From positions 1-60,751 of the forward strand of contig CAJQGX010000002.1 of NCBI GenBank assembly GCA_905478035.1: a stretch of 60,751 nt of DNA, given 5' to 3'. The notes under the pieces are model-generated. The model did no database searches, was not told where the DNA came from, and saw only the letters and a program-made list of their open reading frames with translations. Positions 35,759-44,696 of this stretch are shown here, in pieces. A program made the position numbers and the translations under genes. This stretch comes from an uncultured SAR86 cluster bacterium (GTDB lineage: Bacteria > Pseudomonadota > Gammaproteobacteria > Magnimaribacterales > D2472). Each line of letters begins with the position of its first letter. Position 1 is the first letter of the stretch.

Positions 35759-37582
35759 TTAAGATAAATACTTATCAAGTTGCCTTAGATACCTAGCAGG
35801 ATCCTGCGGTGATCCACCCTCTGCTATAACAGCATAATCATATAAAAAATCAACAAAAGAATTAAACTGTTTACCCTTTAAATCTTTTAATTTTTTTAAT
35901 AACTTGTGTTTGGCATTAATTTCAAAAATTGGATTAGAAGCATCCATAGTTTGACCCGAGGCTTCAAGTATTCTTCTTAATTGAGCTCCAGGTTCATTTT
36001 TTGGAACAACCAGGCATGATGCAGAATCAGTTAACCTGGAACTAACAATAACTTCAGATACTTTTTCACCTAAATGTTTTTTTATCTTTGATATTAAATC
36101 TTGATCTGATTCTGAAACTTTTTTAGTATCATCCTCATTAATTTCTTCTTTTGCAACATTAACTAATTCTTTTCCCTTGTATTCCATTAAGCCTGTCATT
36201 AACCACTCATCAATGCGATCAGTTAATAGTAAAACTTCTTTGCCTTTAGATTTAAGGCCCTCGATATGAGGAGAATTTGCTGCAGCCTGATATGTATCAG
36301 CAACGCAATAATATATCTTATTATCACCTTCTATCATTCTTGCAATGTAGTCATCTAATGTATGTTCAGGAGAATCTTTTTCAGAGAAAGTTGAAGCAAA
36401 TAATAATAGACTTGAAATTAGCTCTTTGTTTTCAAAATCTTCAGCAGTACCTTCTTTTAAAACCAATCCATATTCATTCCAGAAGTTTTTATATTTATCA
36501 AAAGAATCTTTTTTAAGTTTATTCAGGGAGTCAAGCACTCTTTTAGTAACACCTTTCTTAATAGTATCAACCAACTGATGTTCTTGTAATATTTCTCTTG
36601 AAACATTTAATGGCAGATCACTGGTATCAATTATTCCTCTAACGAATCTTAGATAAAGAGGAAGAAAATGTGATGCATCATCCATTATAAAAACTCTTTG
36701 TATATAAAGCTTTACTCCTCTTGGTGACTCTCTATTCCATAAATCAAAAGGTGGTTTTGATGGTATATATAGAAGATTGGTGTATTCATTTTTTCCTTCA
36801 ACTTTATTGTGAGCCCACAGAAGTGGATCATCTTGATCGAAAGTAATAAATTTATAAAACTCATTGTATTCTTCATCTTTGATTGACCTTTTTGGTTTCA
36901 ACCATAATGCTTCTGAGTCATTAATTCTATTTGCTTCGCCTGAATCAGAAATAAGATTAAGTGGAAAATTAATATACTGTGAATATTTTTCAAGAAGGAA
37001 TTTAACTCTTCCCTCCTCTGCAAATTCATGATTATCATCATTTAAATATATAATAATATCTGTTCCATTCGTCTCTTTGGTTGATTCTTCAAGTTTATAT
37101 TTTTCTTCACCTGAGCTCTCCCATAATACAGCTATATCTGATTTCTCATAAGCTGATTTAGATAGAACCTGTACCTTGTCTGCCACCATAAAAACCGAAT
37201 AAAAACCTACCCCAAATTGACCTATAAGATTTGAATCTTTCTGTTTATCTCCTGTTATATTATCTAGAAATGATGATGTTCCTGAACGTGCAATTGTTCC
37301 AATATTTTGGACTATCTCCTCTTCTGTCATACCAATTCCATTATCAGAAATAACAATTTTGTTCTCTTCTTTAAAAACCTTTACTTCAATTTTTAGATCA
37401 TTATTTAATTTAGATATTGATTTATCTTCAACAGCTTTAAATCTTAATTTATCTATAGCGTCAGAAGCATTGGAAACAAGCTCTCTTAAAAAAATTTCTT
37501 TATTTGAATATAAAGAATGAATCATCAGCTTTAAAAGCTGCTTTGTTTCTGTTTGAAATGTCTTTGTTTTTGCTCTAGCCAT
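35759..37582 (-). CDS. htpG: Chaperone protein HtpG (Hsp90)
   Basis: This 607-aa cytosolic ATPase chaperone carries the Bergerat ATP site: LVSNASDAIDKLR, ISDNGIGMTEEEI and GQFGVGFYSVFMV. The middle domain (about 220-480) includes the catalytic arginine region LPLNVSREILQEH. A dimerisation domain ends the protein. A sigma-32-like promoter and an AGAGG ribosome binding site lie upstream, indicating heat induction. gpsA and DUF4389 probably ride on the same transcript. Confidence 0.97.
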   Translation of the reverse strand: MARAKTKTFQTETKQLLKLMIHSLYSNKEIFLRELVSNASDAIDKLRFKAVEDKSISKLNNDLKIEVKVFKEENKIVISDNGIGMTEEEIVQNIGTIARSGTSSFLDNITGDKQKDSNLIGQFGVGFYSVFMVADKVQVLSKSAYEKSDIAVLWESSGEEKYKLEESTKETNGTDIIIYLNDDNHEFAEEGRVKFLLEKYSQYINFPLNLISDSGEANRINDSEALWLKPKRSIKDEEYNEFYKFITFDQDDPLLWAHNKVEGKNEYTNLLYIPSKPPFDLWNRESPRGVKLYIQRVFIMDDASHFLPLYLRFVRGIIDTSDLPLNVSREILQEHQLVDTIKKGVTKRVLDSLNKLKKDSFDKYKNFWNEYGLVLKEGTAEDFENKELISSLLLFASTFSEKDSPEHTLDDYIARMIEGDNKIYYCVADTYQAAANSPHIEGLKSKGKEVLLLTDRIDEWLMTGLMEYKGKELVNVAKEEINEDDTKKVSESDQDLISKIKKHLGEKVSEVIVSSRLTDSASCLVVPKNEPGAQLRRILEASGQTMDASNPIFEINAKHKLLKKLKDLKGKQFNSFVDFLYDYAVIAEGGSPQDPARYLRQLDKYLS

Positions 37583-37605
37583 ATAAAACCTCTGTATTAG
37601 CTAAT

Positions 37606-37633
37606 AATTGGTGTTTAAATAATAAAATTCAAG
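37606..37633 (-). promoter_or_regulatory. Sigma-32 (RpoH)-type promoter for htpG
   Basis: On the minus strand, CTTGAA (37628-37633) is an exact match to the heat-shock -35. It is followed after 14 bp by CACCAATT (37606-37613), a partial match to CCCCATNT. The predicted start, about 37599, leaves a short leader with AGAGG before ATG. Confidence 0.65.
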
Positions 37634-37645
37634 TGCTATGTAAAT

Positions 37646-38053
37646 TTATAGAAAAGAAATTCTTACGATTTGTGTTACTGAAACTAATAATATAATTAAA
37701 GTATTAAAAACGCTTAGATTATGCAAAACCTTAAAGGTTTTGTCCCAACCTCGATCTCTTGCAGCATTGGTCAATGGAATTATTATGTATCCTAGAAAAG
37801 AAAATGATACAGCCACTAAAGCCAAGTAAATATCAATAGTCTTAAAAAATAGGTAGGAAACCAAAAGTGCAATCAATGTTAATAACGTTAGTAAAAGGTA
37901 GTATCTAGGAAAGATTTTTCTTAAAAAAAGTGAAGCATTTTGATTGTCTAAAACTTTAAATACCACTGGAGCAGTTAGCAGTACTTGTGCAAATATGATG
38001 CCTAGAACCAGGGAGTAACTAAGTATTAAAAGGCTTAAAGTAATAATATTCAT
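37646..38053 (-). CDS. DUF4149 (TMEM205-like) membrane protein
   Basis: This 135-aa protein of unknown function has four membrane segments. The markers are LTAPVVFKVLDNQNASLFLRKIFPRYY in the first third and LTNAARDRGWDKTFKVLHNLSVFNTL near the C-terminus. It starts 7 nt after the 3' end of tRNA-Asp and has no Shine-Dalgarno, so it is probably cut from the tRNA transcript. Confidence 0.8.
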   Translation of the reverse strand: MNIITLSLLILSYSLVLGIIFAQVLLTAPVVFKVLDNQNASLFLRKIFPRYYLLLTLLTLIALLVSYLFFKTIDIYLALVAVSFSFLGYIIIPLTNAARDRGWDKTFKVLHNLSVFNTLIILLVSVTQIVRISFL

Positions 38054-38060
38054 AATAAAG

Positions 38061-38135
38061 TGGCGGTCTGACGGGGAATCGAACCCCGAACACCGCCGTG
38101 ACAGGGCGGAATTATAACCGTTTAACTACCAGACC
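38061..38135 (-). tRNA. tRNA-Asp (GTC)
   Basis: Minus-strand cloverleaf with acceptor GGTCTGG/TCAGACC, anticodon stem CCGCC/GGCGG around CTGTCAC (GTC), T-loop TTCGATT and encoded CCA at 38061-38063. It lies 54 nt downstream of tRNA-Val. Confidence 0.96.
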
Positions 38136-38189
38136 ACTAAACCGTTGGATTGAATAATATCTATTTTAGATAAAAGTGCAACCAAAAAC

Positions 38190-38266
38190 TGGTGGGTGAT
38201 GACAGGTTCGAACTGCCGACCCTCTCGGTGTAAACGAGATGCTCTACCAAACTGAGCTAATCACCC
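38190..38266 (-). tRNA. tRNA-Val (TAC)
   Basis: Minus-strand cloverleaf with acceptor GGGTGAT/ATCACCC, anticodon stem TCTCG/CGAGA around TTTACAC (TAC), T-loop TTCGAAC and encoded CCA at 38190-38192. Confidence 0.97.
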
Positions 38267-38276
38267 CAAGCTCAGT

Positions 38277-38304
38277 ATTATATTGATAATATTCAACTAT
38301 ACAA
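38277..38304 (-). promoter_or_regulatory. Sigma-70 promoter for tRNA-Val/tRNA-Asp
   Basis: TTGTAT (38299-38304) and a perfect TATAAT (38277-38282) on the minus strand are 16 bp apart, with the tRNA starting 10 bp later. Confidence 0.65.
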
Positions 38305-38360
38305 AACAAATTTCTATTTTTTTTTAAGATCGTTTCAATATTTCTATAACAATGAAGGTT

Positions 38361-39242
38361 TTAGTTTTTAGAAAGGCTTATCCTTGCTAAATAAATACCA
38401 AATAGCGTAATAAAAATAAATAGAATTTGATTAGCATTTAAAATTTCTGAAAATATAAATGATGCCAAAATAGTCGCAGTCAGTGGTTGCATTAACAACC
38501 CTATAGATCCACTAGATGCAGATATTTTTGCAATACCATAAGTAATCAAAAATTGGCCTCCAAATTGACATAAAAAAGCTAATAAAAATAAATTCTGCCA
38601 CTCAAAACTTGATGATGGTAATTTGTTACCAGACTCTAACAACATGGGGATAATAGCAAAAATACTACAAAACAAAGTAGTATAAAATATTATATTTAAA
38701 GCTGTTTCTTTGCCTAGCTTTGAGATGATTAGTAAGTAAGTAGCATATCCAAATGCAGCAAATAAACATAATATGTCACCAAGTATTTTCCCATTAATAT
38801 AATTATTAGAAAAAATTATTAAGCCTATGATGCCAATATATGTAATAACAAATGATGCAGTAAATCCTTTAGCAGGTTTCTCTTTAAAAAAAATATAGCT
38901 TAATACTGCTATCAATATTGGAGCTGAATTAACAATGATTGTTGCATTAGATACAGATGTAATGTCCATTGCGTAATGCCAGAGAACCAAATCAAAAGTA
39001 AAGGCAATAGATGCTATTGCTGAATAAAATATAGTTTTTTTATCTTTGACCTGAAAAGAAATTTTTTTGTTGAGGTAGAAATTAAGTAAAAATAAAAAAG
39101 GAAGAGTAAGTATCATTCGATAAAATAAAATGGCAGATGGAGACAATTCGCTCCATTTCACAAATATAGGCGCAAAACCAATAAGCATTGCTCCAGATGC
39201 AAGCATAAGAAAATAATTTGAACGCTGAAAATTATTAATCAT
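38361..39242 (-). CDS. EamA/DMT-family transporter
   Basis: This 293-aa inner-membrane protein has about ten hydrophobic segments arranged as two EamA repeats (about 10-140 and 150-290). Family markers are FAPIFVKWSELSPSAILFYRM in the first repeat, and ITSVSNATIIVNSAPILIAVLSYIFFKE ending it. Relatives export amino acids or metabolites; the substrate here is unknown. Its start is 17 bp from the divergent xseA ATG, so the two promoters lie inside each other's coding sequence. Confidence 0.88.
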   Translation of the reverse strand: MINNFQRSNYFLMLASGAMLIGFAPIFVKWSELSPSAILFYRMILTLPFLFLLNFYLNKKISFQVKDKKTIFYSAIASIAFTFDLVLWHYAMDITSVSNATIIVNSAPILIAVLSYIFFKEKPAKGFTASFVITYIGIIGLIIFSNNYINGKILGDILCLFAAFGYATYLLIISKLGKETALNIIFYTTLFCSIFAIIPMLLESGNKLPSSSFEWQNLFLLAFLCQFGGQFLITYGIAKISASSGSIGLLMQPLTATILASFIFSEILNANQILFIFITLFGIYLARISLSKN

Positions 39243-39247
39243 GAAGT

Positions 39248-39259
39248 TATACTTTGAAA
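39248..39259 (+). promoter_or_regulatory. -10-like TATACT six bases before xseA ATG
   Basis: TATACT at 39248-39253 leaves 6 nt before ATG at 39260 with no Shine-Dalgarno; a candidate leaderless start in the 17-bp gap between divergent genes. Confidence 0.4.
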
Positions 39260-40639
39260 ATGAATACTGTTAATGACGACATTGTAGATCAGAAAATAGA
39301 AATTATCTCTGTAGGAGAGCTAAACAGATCTGCAAAGCATTTATTAGAGAATGCCTTTAATAATATTTCTGTTGTTGGAGAAATATCAAATATGTCACGT
39401 CCAAGTTCAGGTCATATCTATTTCACATTAAAAGATGAAGACGGTGCTATAGGATGTGCAATGTGGAGATCTCAAGCTTCAAAGCTTAACTTCAGTCCTG
39501 AGAATGGAGACAAATGCATTTTAAAAGGTCAGGTTAGTATTTATCCAGCATCAGGCAGATATCAATTAATGGTTAAGTCTATAGAGCAAGCTGGATCGGG
39601 AAATTTGATGCAGCAATTTGAAGATTTAAAAAAGAAACTTGATCGAGAGGGATTATTTGACGTTAAAAATAAATTACCGCTCCCAGACTCACCAAAGCAT
39701 ATTGCAGTAATTACTTCGGCATCTACAGCTGCTTTTCAAGATATATTAAGTACTATTAAAAGAAGAGCTCCATCTGCACAAATATCTTTGAGCAAAGCTG
39801 TTGTTCAAGGCGATACAGCACCAAGAACCATAATAAAAGCTTTAGAAAGAATACTAGTTTTCAATGAAAACAATATACAAAATCAAATTGATACAGTTAT
39901 TTTGGCAAGAGGCGGTGGTTCTATTGAAGACCTATGGTGTTTTAATAATGAAGATCTTGCTCGAGAAATTTCTGCTTTTCCTTTACCTACCATATCAGGA
40001 GTTGGGCATGAAATAGATTTCACGATTTGTGATTTTGTTTCTGATATTAGATCTCCAACACCAACAGCTGCTGCTGAACTTGTAAGTGAATTTAATTTTA
40101 AAGCTCTTGATAAGCTTGATAGTTATTTTCATGAAATTACATCGAGAATTTCTCATTCATTGAAATTAAAAAGACACTCAATTATTGCAGCAAAATCAAA
40201 CTTAAAAAGTCCTTTAACGATACTTAGAGAGCAAAATCAAAAGCTTGATAACCTTGAGCTAAGGATAAAACAAAGCATTAAGCTTAATAGTCAGTCCAAT
40301 AATCAAAATTTAAATAACTATTATTTAAGATTAATGGAAAAAAATCCAAAAAACCTTCTTCAACAATTAGAAACTAGAATAAAAAATATATCAAAAATAC
40401 TTGAAATGAATATTAAAAATAAATTGTCAATTAAGGCAATAAAAATAAGAGATTCTAATAAAAATTTAATGATACTAAACCCTCTTTCTATTTTGGATAG
40501 AGGCTATTCCATTATTCAAAATAAAAAAGGTAAAGCCATCAAGGGGAATTCTGATGTTTCTGTTGGTGAAAATCTAACAGCGAGGCTTAGTGAAGGCTTC
40601 CTTGAGATAGAGGTAAAAGATGCGATTGCTAAAAAGTAG
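39260..40639 (+). CDS. xseA: Exodeoxyribonuclease VII large subunit
   Basis: This 459-aa single-strand nuclease subunit needs small subunit XseB, which is not in the window. The N-terminal OB-fold (about 15-115) contains VVGEISNMSRPSSGHIYFTLKD. The catalytic domain has the family stretches ITSASTAAFQDIL, ARGGGSIEDLWCFNNE and GVGHEIDFTICDFV. Long helices follow (about 280-400), and RGYSI ends the core. I prefer the ATG at 39260 to a TTG two codons upstream. Its 3' end overlaps the M23 peptidase gene by 20 bp. Confidence 0.95.
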   Translation: MNTVNDDIVDQKIEIISVGELNRSAKHLLENAFNNISVVGEISNMSRPSSGHIYFTLKDEDGAIGCAMWRSQASKLNFSPENGDKCILKGQVSIYPASGRYQLMVKSIEQAGSGNLMQQFEDLKKKLDREGLFDVKNKLPLPDSPKHIAVITSASTAAFQDILSTIKRRAPSAQISLSKAVVQGDTAPRTIIKALERILVFNENNIQNQIDTVILARGGGSIEDLWCFNNEDLAREISAFPLPTISGVGHEIDFTICDFVSDIRSPTPTAAAELVSEFNFKALDKLDSYFHEITSRISHSLKLKRHSIIAAKSNLKSPLTILREQNQKLDNLELRIKQSIKLNSQSNNQNLNNYYLRLMEKNPKNLLQQLETRIKNISKILEMNIKNKLSIKAIKIRDSNKNLMILNPLSILDRGYSIIQNKKGKAIKGNSDVSVGENLTARLSEGFLEIEVKDAIAKK

Positions 40640-41420
40640 AAACTTTTTAATAGTATCTATTTCTGCATTTTGTTGTTTAGTTTATTCAGAGACAGTTGCT
40701 ACTCCAGGGGAATTAATAGCCATTAAACTCAATGAAAACGCACAAGAATATAGTTCTAATAATCTGATTATTGAGCAAGGTAAAAATAAGTATATGATCA
40801 TCCCTGTTGCTCATGATCAAAAAGAAATAATAATAGGTAAATACAAAATTAAAGTTTTAGAGAAAGACTTTGGTGAATCACGTATTACTATAAGCAATCT
40901 CTCAATGGTTGATTTAAATAATGAAGATATGGAAAGAGCATATAAAGAATCGCAATTGATACGGGCAGCTATAAGCACATATTCTGATAATAAAAAACCA
41001 TCTTTGAATTTTCTTCAGCCTGTTGATGGTGTAATTTCTAGTAGATATGGAAAAAAAAGATTTATCAATGATTCGCCTAGGTCACCTCATCTGGCTTTAG
41101 ATATTGCAGCTCCAGAAGGTACATCAATAATCGCCCCGGCAGATGCTAAGGTAATTCTAACTGGTAATTTCTTTTATGGAGGAAATTACATAATCCTCGA
41201 TCATGGTTATGGGATGCTTACATCTTATAGTCATCTTTCAAAAATTGTTGTTGCTAAAGGCGATATGGTAAAGCAATCAGATTTAATTGGAGAAGTAGGC
41301 TCTACTGGAAGAGTAACTGGCCCTCATTTACATTGGACTGTTTACCTGAACAAAGTCAGAATAAATCCTGAATCTTTATTAAAAGAAAATTATTTAAGCT
41401 CCCTTTTGGAGGCTATATAA
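40620..41420 (+). CDS. M23-family peptidoglycan endopeptidase (secreted)
   Basis: This 266-aa protein has a signal peptide ending near VYSETVA (residue 24-28). The N-terminal part (30-125) resembles the Ig-like M23 N-domain. The LytM domain has all the zinc motifs: HLALD (HxxxD), TSYSHLS and HLHW. Because the ligands are intact it should be an active DD-endopeptidase, not a degenerate activator of the EnvC type. It starts inside xseA and overlaps the convergent TlpA-like gene by 27 bp. Confidence 0.9.
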   Translation: MRLLKSRNFLIVSISAFCCLVYSETVATPGELIAIKLNENAQEYSSNNLIIEQGKNKYMIIPVAHDQKEIIIGKYKIKVLEKDFGESRITISNLSMVDLNNEDMERAYKESQLIRAAISTYSDNKKPSLNFLQPVDGVISSRYGKKRFINDSPRSPHLALDIAAPEGTSIIAPADAKVILTGNFFYGGNYIILDHGYGMLTSYSHLSKIVVAKGDMVKQSDLIGEVGSTGRVTGPHLHWTVYLNKVRINPESLLKENYLSSLLEAI

Positions 41421-41846
41421 AATTTCGTTAAGACTATCTTTTGTTTGAGGTCTGAAGAGAGATTTTACAATCTCGCCATTAGGGTTAATATAAAAAGTAG
41501 CAGGAACTGCAGGCGGCGTTTGTATCCCCCATATTTCTCTTGGATGTGATATGAGAGAAGGTACATCAACCTTAAATTTTTTTGATATTGGAGCAAGATC
41601 TTCAGCATCCAATTCATCAAAGTTAAAAGCATAGACTAAGATATCTTTATTTTCATGGGCGAACTCCACCAATTCAGGAATTTCTTTTATGCATGGAGCA
41701 CACCAATCAGCCCAATAATTAATAACAATCCAATTGCCATTAAGCTTGTTAATGGAAGTATCAGATCCATTAAATACTTCGATGTCATTATTTTGACATC
41801 CTATTAATAAGAAGAGACATAAGAAGGTTATAATTTTATTTATCAT
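41394..41846 (-). CDS. TlpA/ResA-like thioredoxin-fold lipoprotein
   Basis: This 150-aa protein has a lipobox LLIGC (Cys17) and a thioredoxin fold with active site ADWCAPCIKEIPEL. The cis-proline loop is PAVPATFYIN. Periplasmic TlpA-like proteins reduce disulfides, for example in cytochrome c maturation; the DsbD-family protein at 54101 could supply its electrons. A TAAAAT hexamer sits 6 nt before ATG with no Shine-Dalgarno. It overlaps the M23 gene at its 3' end and is 27 bp from divergent wrbA. Confidence 0.88.
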   Translation of the reverse strand: MINKIITFLCLFLLIGCQNNDIEVFNGSDTSINKLNGNWIVINYWADWCAPCIKEIPELVEFAHENKDILVYAFNFDELDAEDLAPISKKFKVDVPSLISHPREIWGIQTPPAVPATFYINPNGEIVKSLFRPQTKDSLNEILYSLQKGA

Positions 41847-41858
41847 TATGATATTTTA
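41847..41858 (-). promoter_or_regulatory. -10-like TAAAAT six bases before the TlpA-like ATG
   Basis: TAAAAT (minus, 41853-41858), then 6 nt, then ATG at 41846. No Shine-Dalgarno; candidate leaderless start. Confidence 0.35.
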
Positions 41859-41873
41859 GGCTAATTACGACAT

Positions 41874-42470
41874 ATGGAAAATAAATATTTACTAATTCTT
41901 TTTTATTCAGCAGGTGGATCTGTTAGAAATCTTGCACATGCAATAGCAGATGGTGCAGAATCTGTTGGTTTAGAAATTAAAATAAGAACAGTGCCTAAAG
42001 TTTCACCAGACATTGAAGCTAGTGAATCTTCGATACCAAAACATGATGAGATATATTGCACCAAAGATGATCTTATTAATTGTAGTGGACTTGCTCTTGG
42101 CTCTCCTACCAGATTTGGTTCAATGGCTGCGCCCTTAAAATACTTCTTAGATACAACAGGTGATCTTTGGGCTACTAATAGCCTTGAAGACATTCCTGGG
42201 TTTGCTTTTACTTCAACAAGCTCAATGCATGGAGGTCAAGAGTTAACTATTAATAACCTTATTACATATATGCTTCATCATGGAATGATTATCCATGGAT
42301 CACCCTACTCTATAAAAGAGTTAGGTATTACTAAATCTGGAGGAACTCCTTATGGCCCATCACATGTTGAAAGCTTTAATAATTCAAATAACCTTTCTCC
42401 AGATGAATATACTATAGCTAAAAAAACTGGTGAAAGAATTGCAAAGTTAATTAAACTATTGAATGCTTAA
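41874..42470 (+). CDS. WrbA-like flavodoxin-fold NAD(P)H:quinone oxidoreductase
   Basis: This 198-aa FMN protein begins ILFYSAGGSVRNLAHAIADG, a flavodoxin phosphate-binding loop in which the usual STxxG is modified to SAGGSV. Further WrbA markers are LGSPTRFGSMAAPLKYFLD and TSTSSMHGGQE. It should reduce quinones by two electrons. DUF2069 follows with an 8-bp overlap, a common gammaproteobacterial pairing. Confidence 0.9.
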   Translation: MENKYLLILFYSAGGSVRNLAHAIADGAESVGLEIKIRTVPKVSPDIEASESSIPKHDEIYCTKDDLINCSGLALGSPTRFGSMAAPLKYFLDTTGDLWATNSLEDIPGFAFTSTSSMHGGQELTINNLITYMLHHGMIIHGSPYSIKELGITKSGGTPYGPSHVESFNNSNNLSPDEYTIAKKTGERIAKLIKLLNA

Positions 42471-42795
42471 AATTAATAATTATAAAAAAGTTACAAATAT
42501 TTTTATAACTTTATTAGTTTCACTAAAGCTTATTACTCTTGTTAGTCAAAAAATTAACATTATTTTTTTTATTTTTTGGTCTATGCCTTTTTTAATTTTT
42601 TATTTTTTTTCAAAAAAAAATTCCATCAAATCTTATCAAAGTTTCTGCTTTATTTTATTAATTTATTTTATGTCTGCATCGTTGAGAGTATTTGGAATAA
42701 TTCCTCATATATATGACTTAGCTGAATTAATCTTAATAGTATTATTCTTTGTTCATTGCTTATTTGGGCCTCGCACACTAAGATCACAAATGTAA
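42463..42795 (+). CDS. DUF2069 membrane protein
   Basis: This 110-aa protein has about four membrane segments. The conserved C-terminal part, IPHIYDLAELILIVLFFVHCLFGPRTLR, is recognisable for DUF2069. Function unknown. It overlaps wrbA by 8 bp. Its stop codon lies within an 18-bp palindrome that continues into the sppA promoter. Confidence 0.8.
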   Translation: MLKINNYKKVTNIFITLLVSLKLITLVSQKINIIFFIFWSMPFLIFYFFSKKNSIKSYQSFCFILLIYFMSASLRVFGIIPHIYDLAELILIVLFFVHCLFGPRTLRSQM

Positions 42796-42808
42796 AGTTT
42801 ACTTTACA
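42791..42808. repeat. 18-bp palindrome overlapping the sppA -35
   Basis: TGTAAAGT-TT-ACTTTACA is a perfect inverted repeat. It contains the DUF2069 stop codon and, in its right arm, the TTTACA -35 of the sppA promoter. The 2-nt centre and lack of a T-run argue for an operator rather than a terminator. Confidence 0.55.
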
Positions 42809-42831
42809 ATTTATAAAGCATCGCCTATGAT
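42803..42831 (+). promoter_or_regulatory. Sigma-70 promoter for sppA
   Basis: TTTACA (42803-42808) and TATGAT (42826-42831) are 17 bp apart. The predicted start, about 42838, leaves a 16-nt leader containing GGAG. Confidence 0.65.
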
Positions 42832-42854
42832 ATGCCCCAAATTTGGAGAATCAT

Positions 42855-44696
42855 ATGACTGATAAAAAATCTATCTGGAATCGCGCTAGCGACTTTCTAG
42901 CATTAACTAGAAAAATATTTATAAATGGTGTCACAGCTATAGTGCTTGTTGTAATAACCTTTTCAATACTTGGCGGATTTGCCTCTTCATTTAGTGGAGA
43001 AGAGAAAATAGATACTACAGACAAGGTGCTATGGTTTAAACCAATTGGCGTTGTTGTTGACTCAGGCGTAAACAGTAGCGATATTTCATTAGATCAAATT
43101 ATTTCTGGCGGCGGTCAGGTTGAACAACATGAGCTTCAAGATTTGCTAGATGTATTAAATACTGCTGCTACTGATGATAACTTAAGTGCAGTATATTTAA
43201 ATGTATCTGAGCTAGGTATGTATTGGTCTTCGGCATTTAAGTTAGCAGATGCAGTTAGGAATGTTAAGGATAGTGGCAAAAGAGTTATCGCCTATGCTAG
43301 CCCTGTTTCAGGCGGGTACACTAATTCATCATATCTCATTAGCTCGCAAGCTAATGAAGTTTTTATAAATAAGTATGGGGCGGTTCAAGCTTTTGGATTT
43401 TCTAGAAAAAGAGAATATATGATTGATTTTTATGAAAATGTTAAATTAAATTTTAATGTTTTTACTGCCGGTGATTTCAAATCAGGTCCAGAGCCCTATA
43501 CAAGAAATTCAATGTCGGATGCGGATAAGTTAGCCTGGAACGAATTCGCTGACCCAATGTGGAAAAAAATGACAACGATTATGGAAACAGCAAGAGGTCT
43601 TCCCGAAGGTACTATTCAAAGCTATGGTGATAATGCAATTCAAATGATGGCTGAAAACGCAGAATATGCTGAAGTTGCTAAAAACATTGGTCTTGTTGAC
43701 CATATTGTTACAGTTGAGGAGTTAAAGTCCTGGATGTTTGAAGAGTATCCAAATGACGAAGATGATAAGTACTCTTATCCTGATAGTATTTCAATATATG
43801 ACTATCTTTCTACATTAGATAAAAAAGAAACTAAATCTTCAAATAATATCGCTATTATAAATGTAGAGGGTGCAATCATGACTGGCGAAGTCTCTTATGG
43901 TGTCGCTGGGTCAGATACAATCGTAAAAAATATTCAAGATGCAACTGAGGACAAATCTGTTAAAGCTCTGGTTTTGCGAGTAAATAGTCCTGGTGGAGGT
44001 GTTTATGCTAGTGAATTAATTACTAATGCATTGAATGAATTTAAAGATACAGGAAGACCAATTGTTTCATCAATGGGAGATATTGCTGCATCTGGAGGAG
44101 TTTGGGTTACTACAAGTTCTGATGAAATATGGGCTGAAAATGACACTCTAACAGGATCAATTGGGGTTTACGGTATTGTTCCTACTCTTGATGGTTTATA
44201 CGATTGGGCTGGCATTACAGTAGATGGAATAAGTTCAACAAAAGCGGCAGAATGGGATCCAAGATTAGAAATGCCAACTGATGTAAAAGCAATGATTCAA
44301 GCAAGTATTGATAACACTTATTTTAAATTCGTTTCAAAAGTAGCTAATAATCGAGGAATGTCATATGAAGATGTTCTACCTATAGCTGGCGGAAGAATCT
44401 GGGCTGGAAATAAGGCACTCGAGTTAGGGCTTGTTGACGCTATTGGTGGACTTGATGAGGCTCTATCCTCAGCGGCAGAAATGGCTGATATTACTGACTA
44501 CCAAGTTAAAACATATAAACAGGAGATGGACCCATTTGAGCTATTCCTTAGTGAACTTTTAGAAAATATAGATTTTAAAATTAGCTCTGATCCAAGAATT
44601 GAATTTCTTAACTCAGTGTTGCCAAAACACATCAAACTAATCAATCCAAATGAAAAAAGCGTACTAGCTTATTGCTTTGAATGCGATCTAGAGTAA
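42855..44696 (+). CDS. sppA: Signal peptide peptidase A (protease IV), long form
   Basis: This 613-aa inner-membrane serine peptidase cleaves released signal peptides. I choose ATG at 42855, with GGAG 6 nt before; a TTG twelve bases earlier is less likely. One N-terminal membrane segment (about 22-45) precedes two tandem SppA domains. The general base is Lys209 in AGDFKSGPEP and the nucleophile Ser413 in DIAASGGVW. NSPGGGVYAS forms the oxyanion region. It overlaps convergent hda by 9 bp. Confidence 0.94.
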   Translation: MTDKKSIWNRASDFLALTRKIFINGVTAIVLVVITFSILGGFASSFSGEEKIDTTDKVLWFKPIGVVVDSGVNSSDISLDQIISGGGQVEQHELQDLLDVLNTAATDDNLSAVYLNVSELGMYWSSAFKLADAVRNVKDSGKRVIAYASPVSGGYTNSSYLISSQANEVFINKYGAVQAFGFSRKREYMIDFYENVKLNFNVFTAGDFKSGPEPYTRNSMSDADKLAWNEFADPMWKKMTTIMETARGLPEGTIQSYGDNAIQMMAENAEYAEVAKNIGLVDHIVTVEELKSWMFEEYPNDEDDKYSYPDSISIYDYLSTLDKKETKSSNNIAIINVEGAIMTGEVSYGVAGSDTIVKNIQDATEDKSVKALVLRVNSPGGGVYASELITNALNEFKDTGRPIVSSMGDIAASGGVWVTTSSDEIWAENDTLTGSIGVYGIVPTLDGLYDWAGITVDGISSTKAAEWDPRLEMPTDVKAMIQASIDNTYFKFVSKVANNRGMSYEDVLPIAGGRIWAGNKALELGLVDAIGGLDEALSSAAEMADITDYQVKTYKQEMDPFELFLSELLENIDFKISSDPRIEFLNSVLPKHIKLINPNEKSVLAYCFECDLE

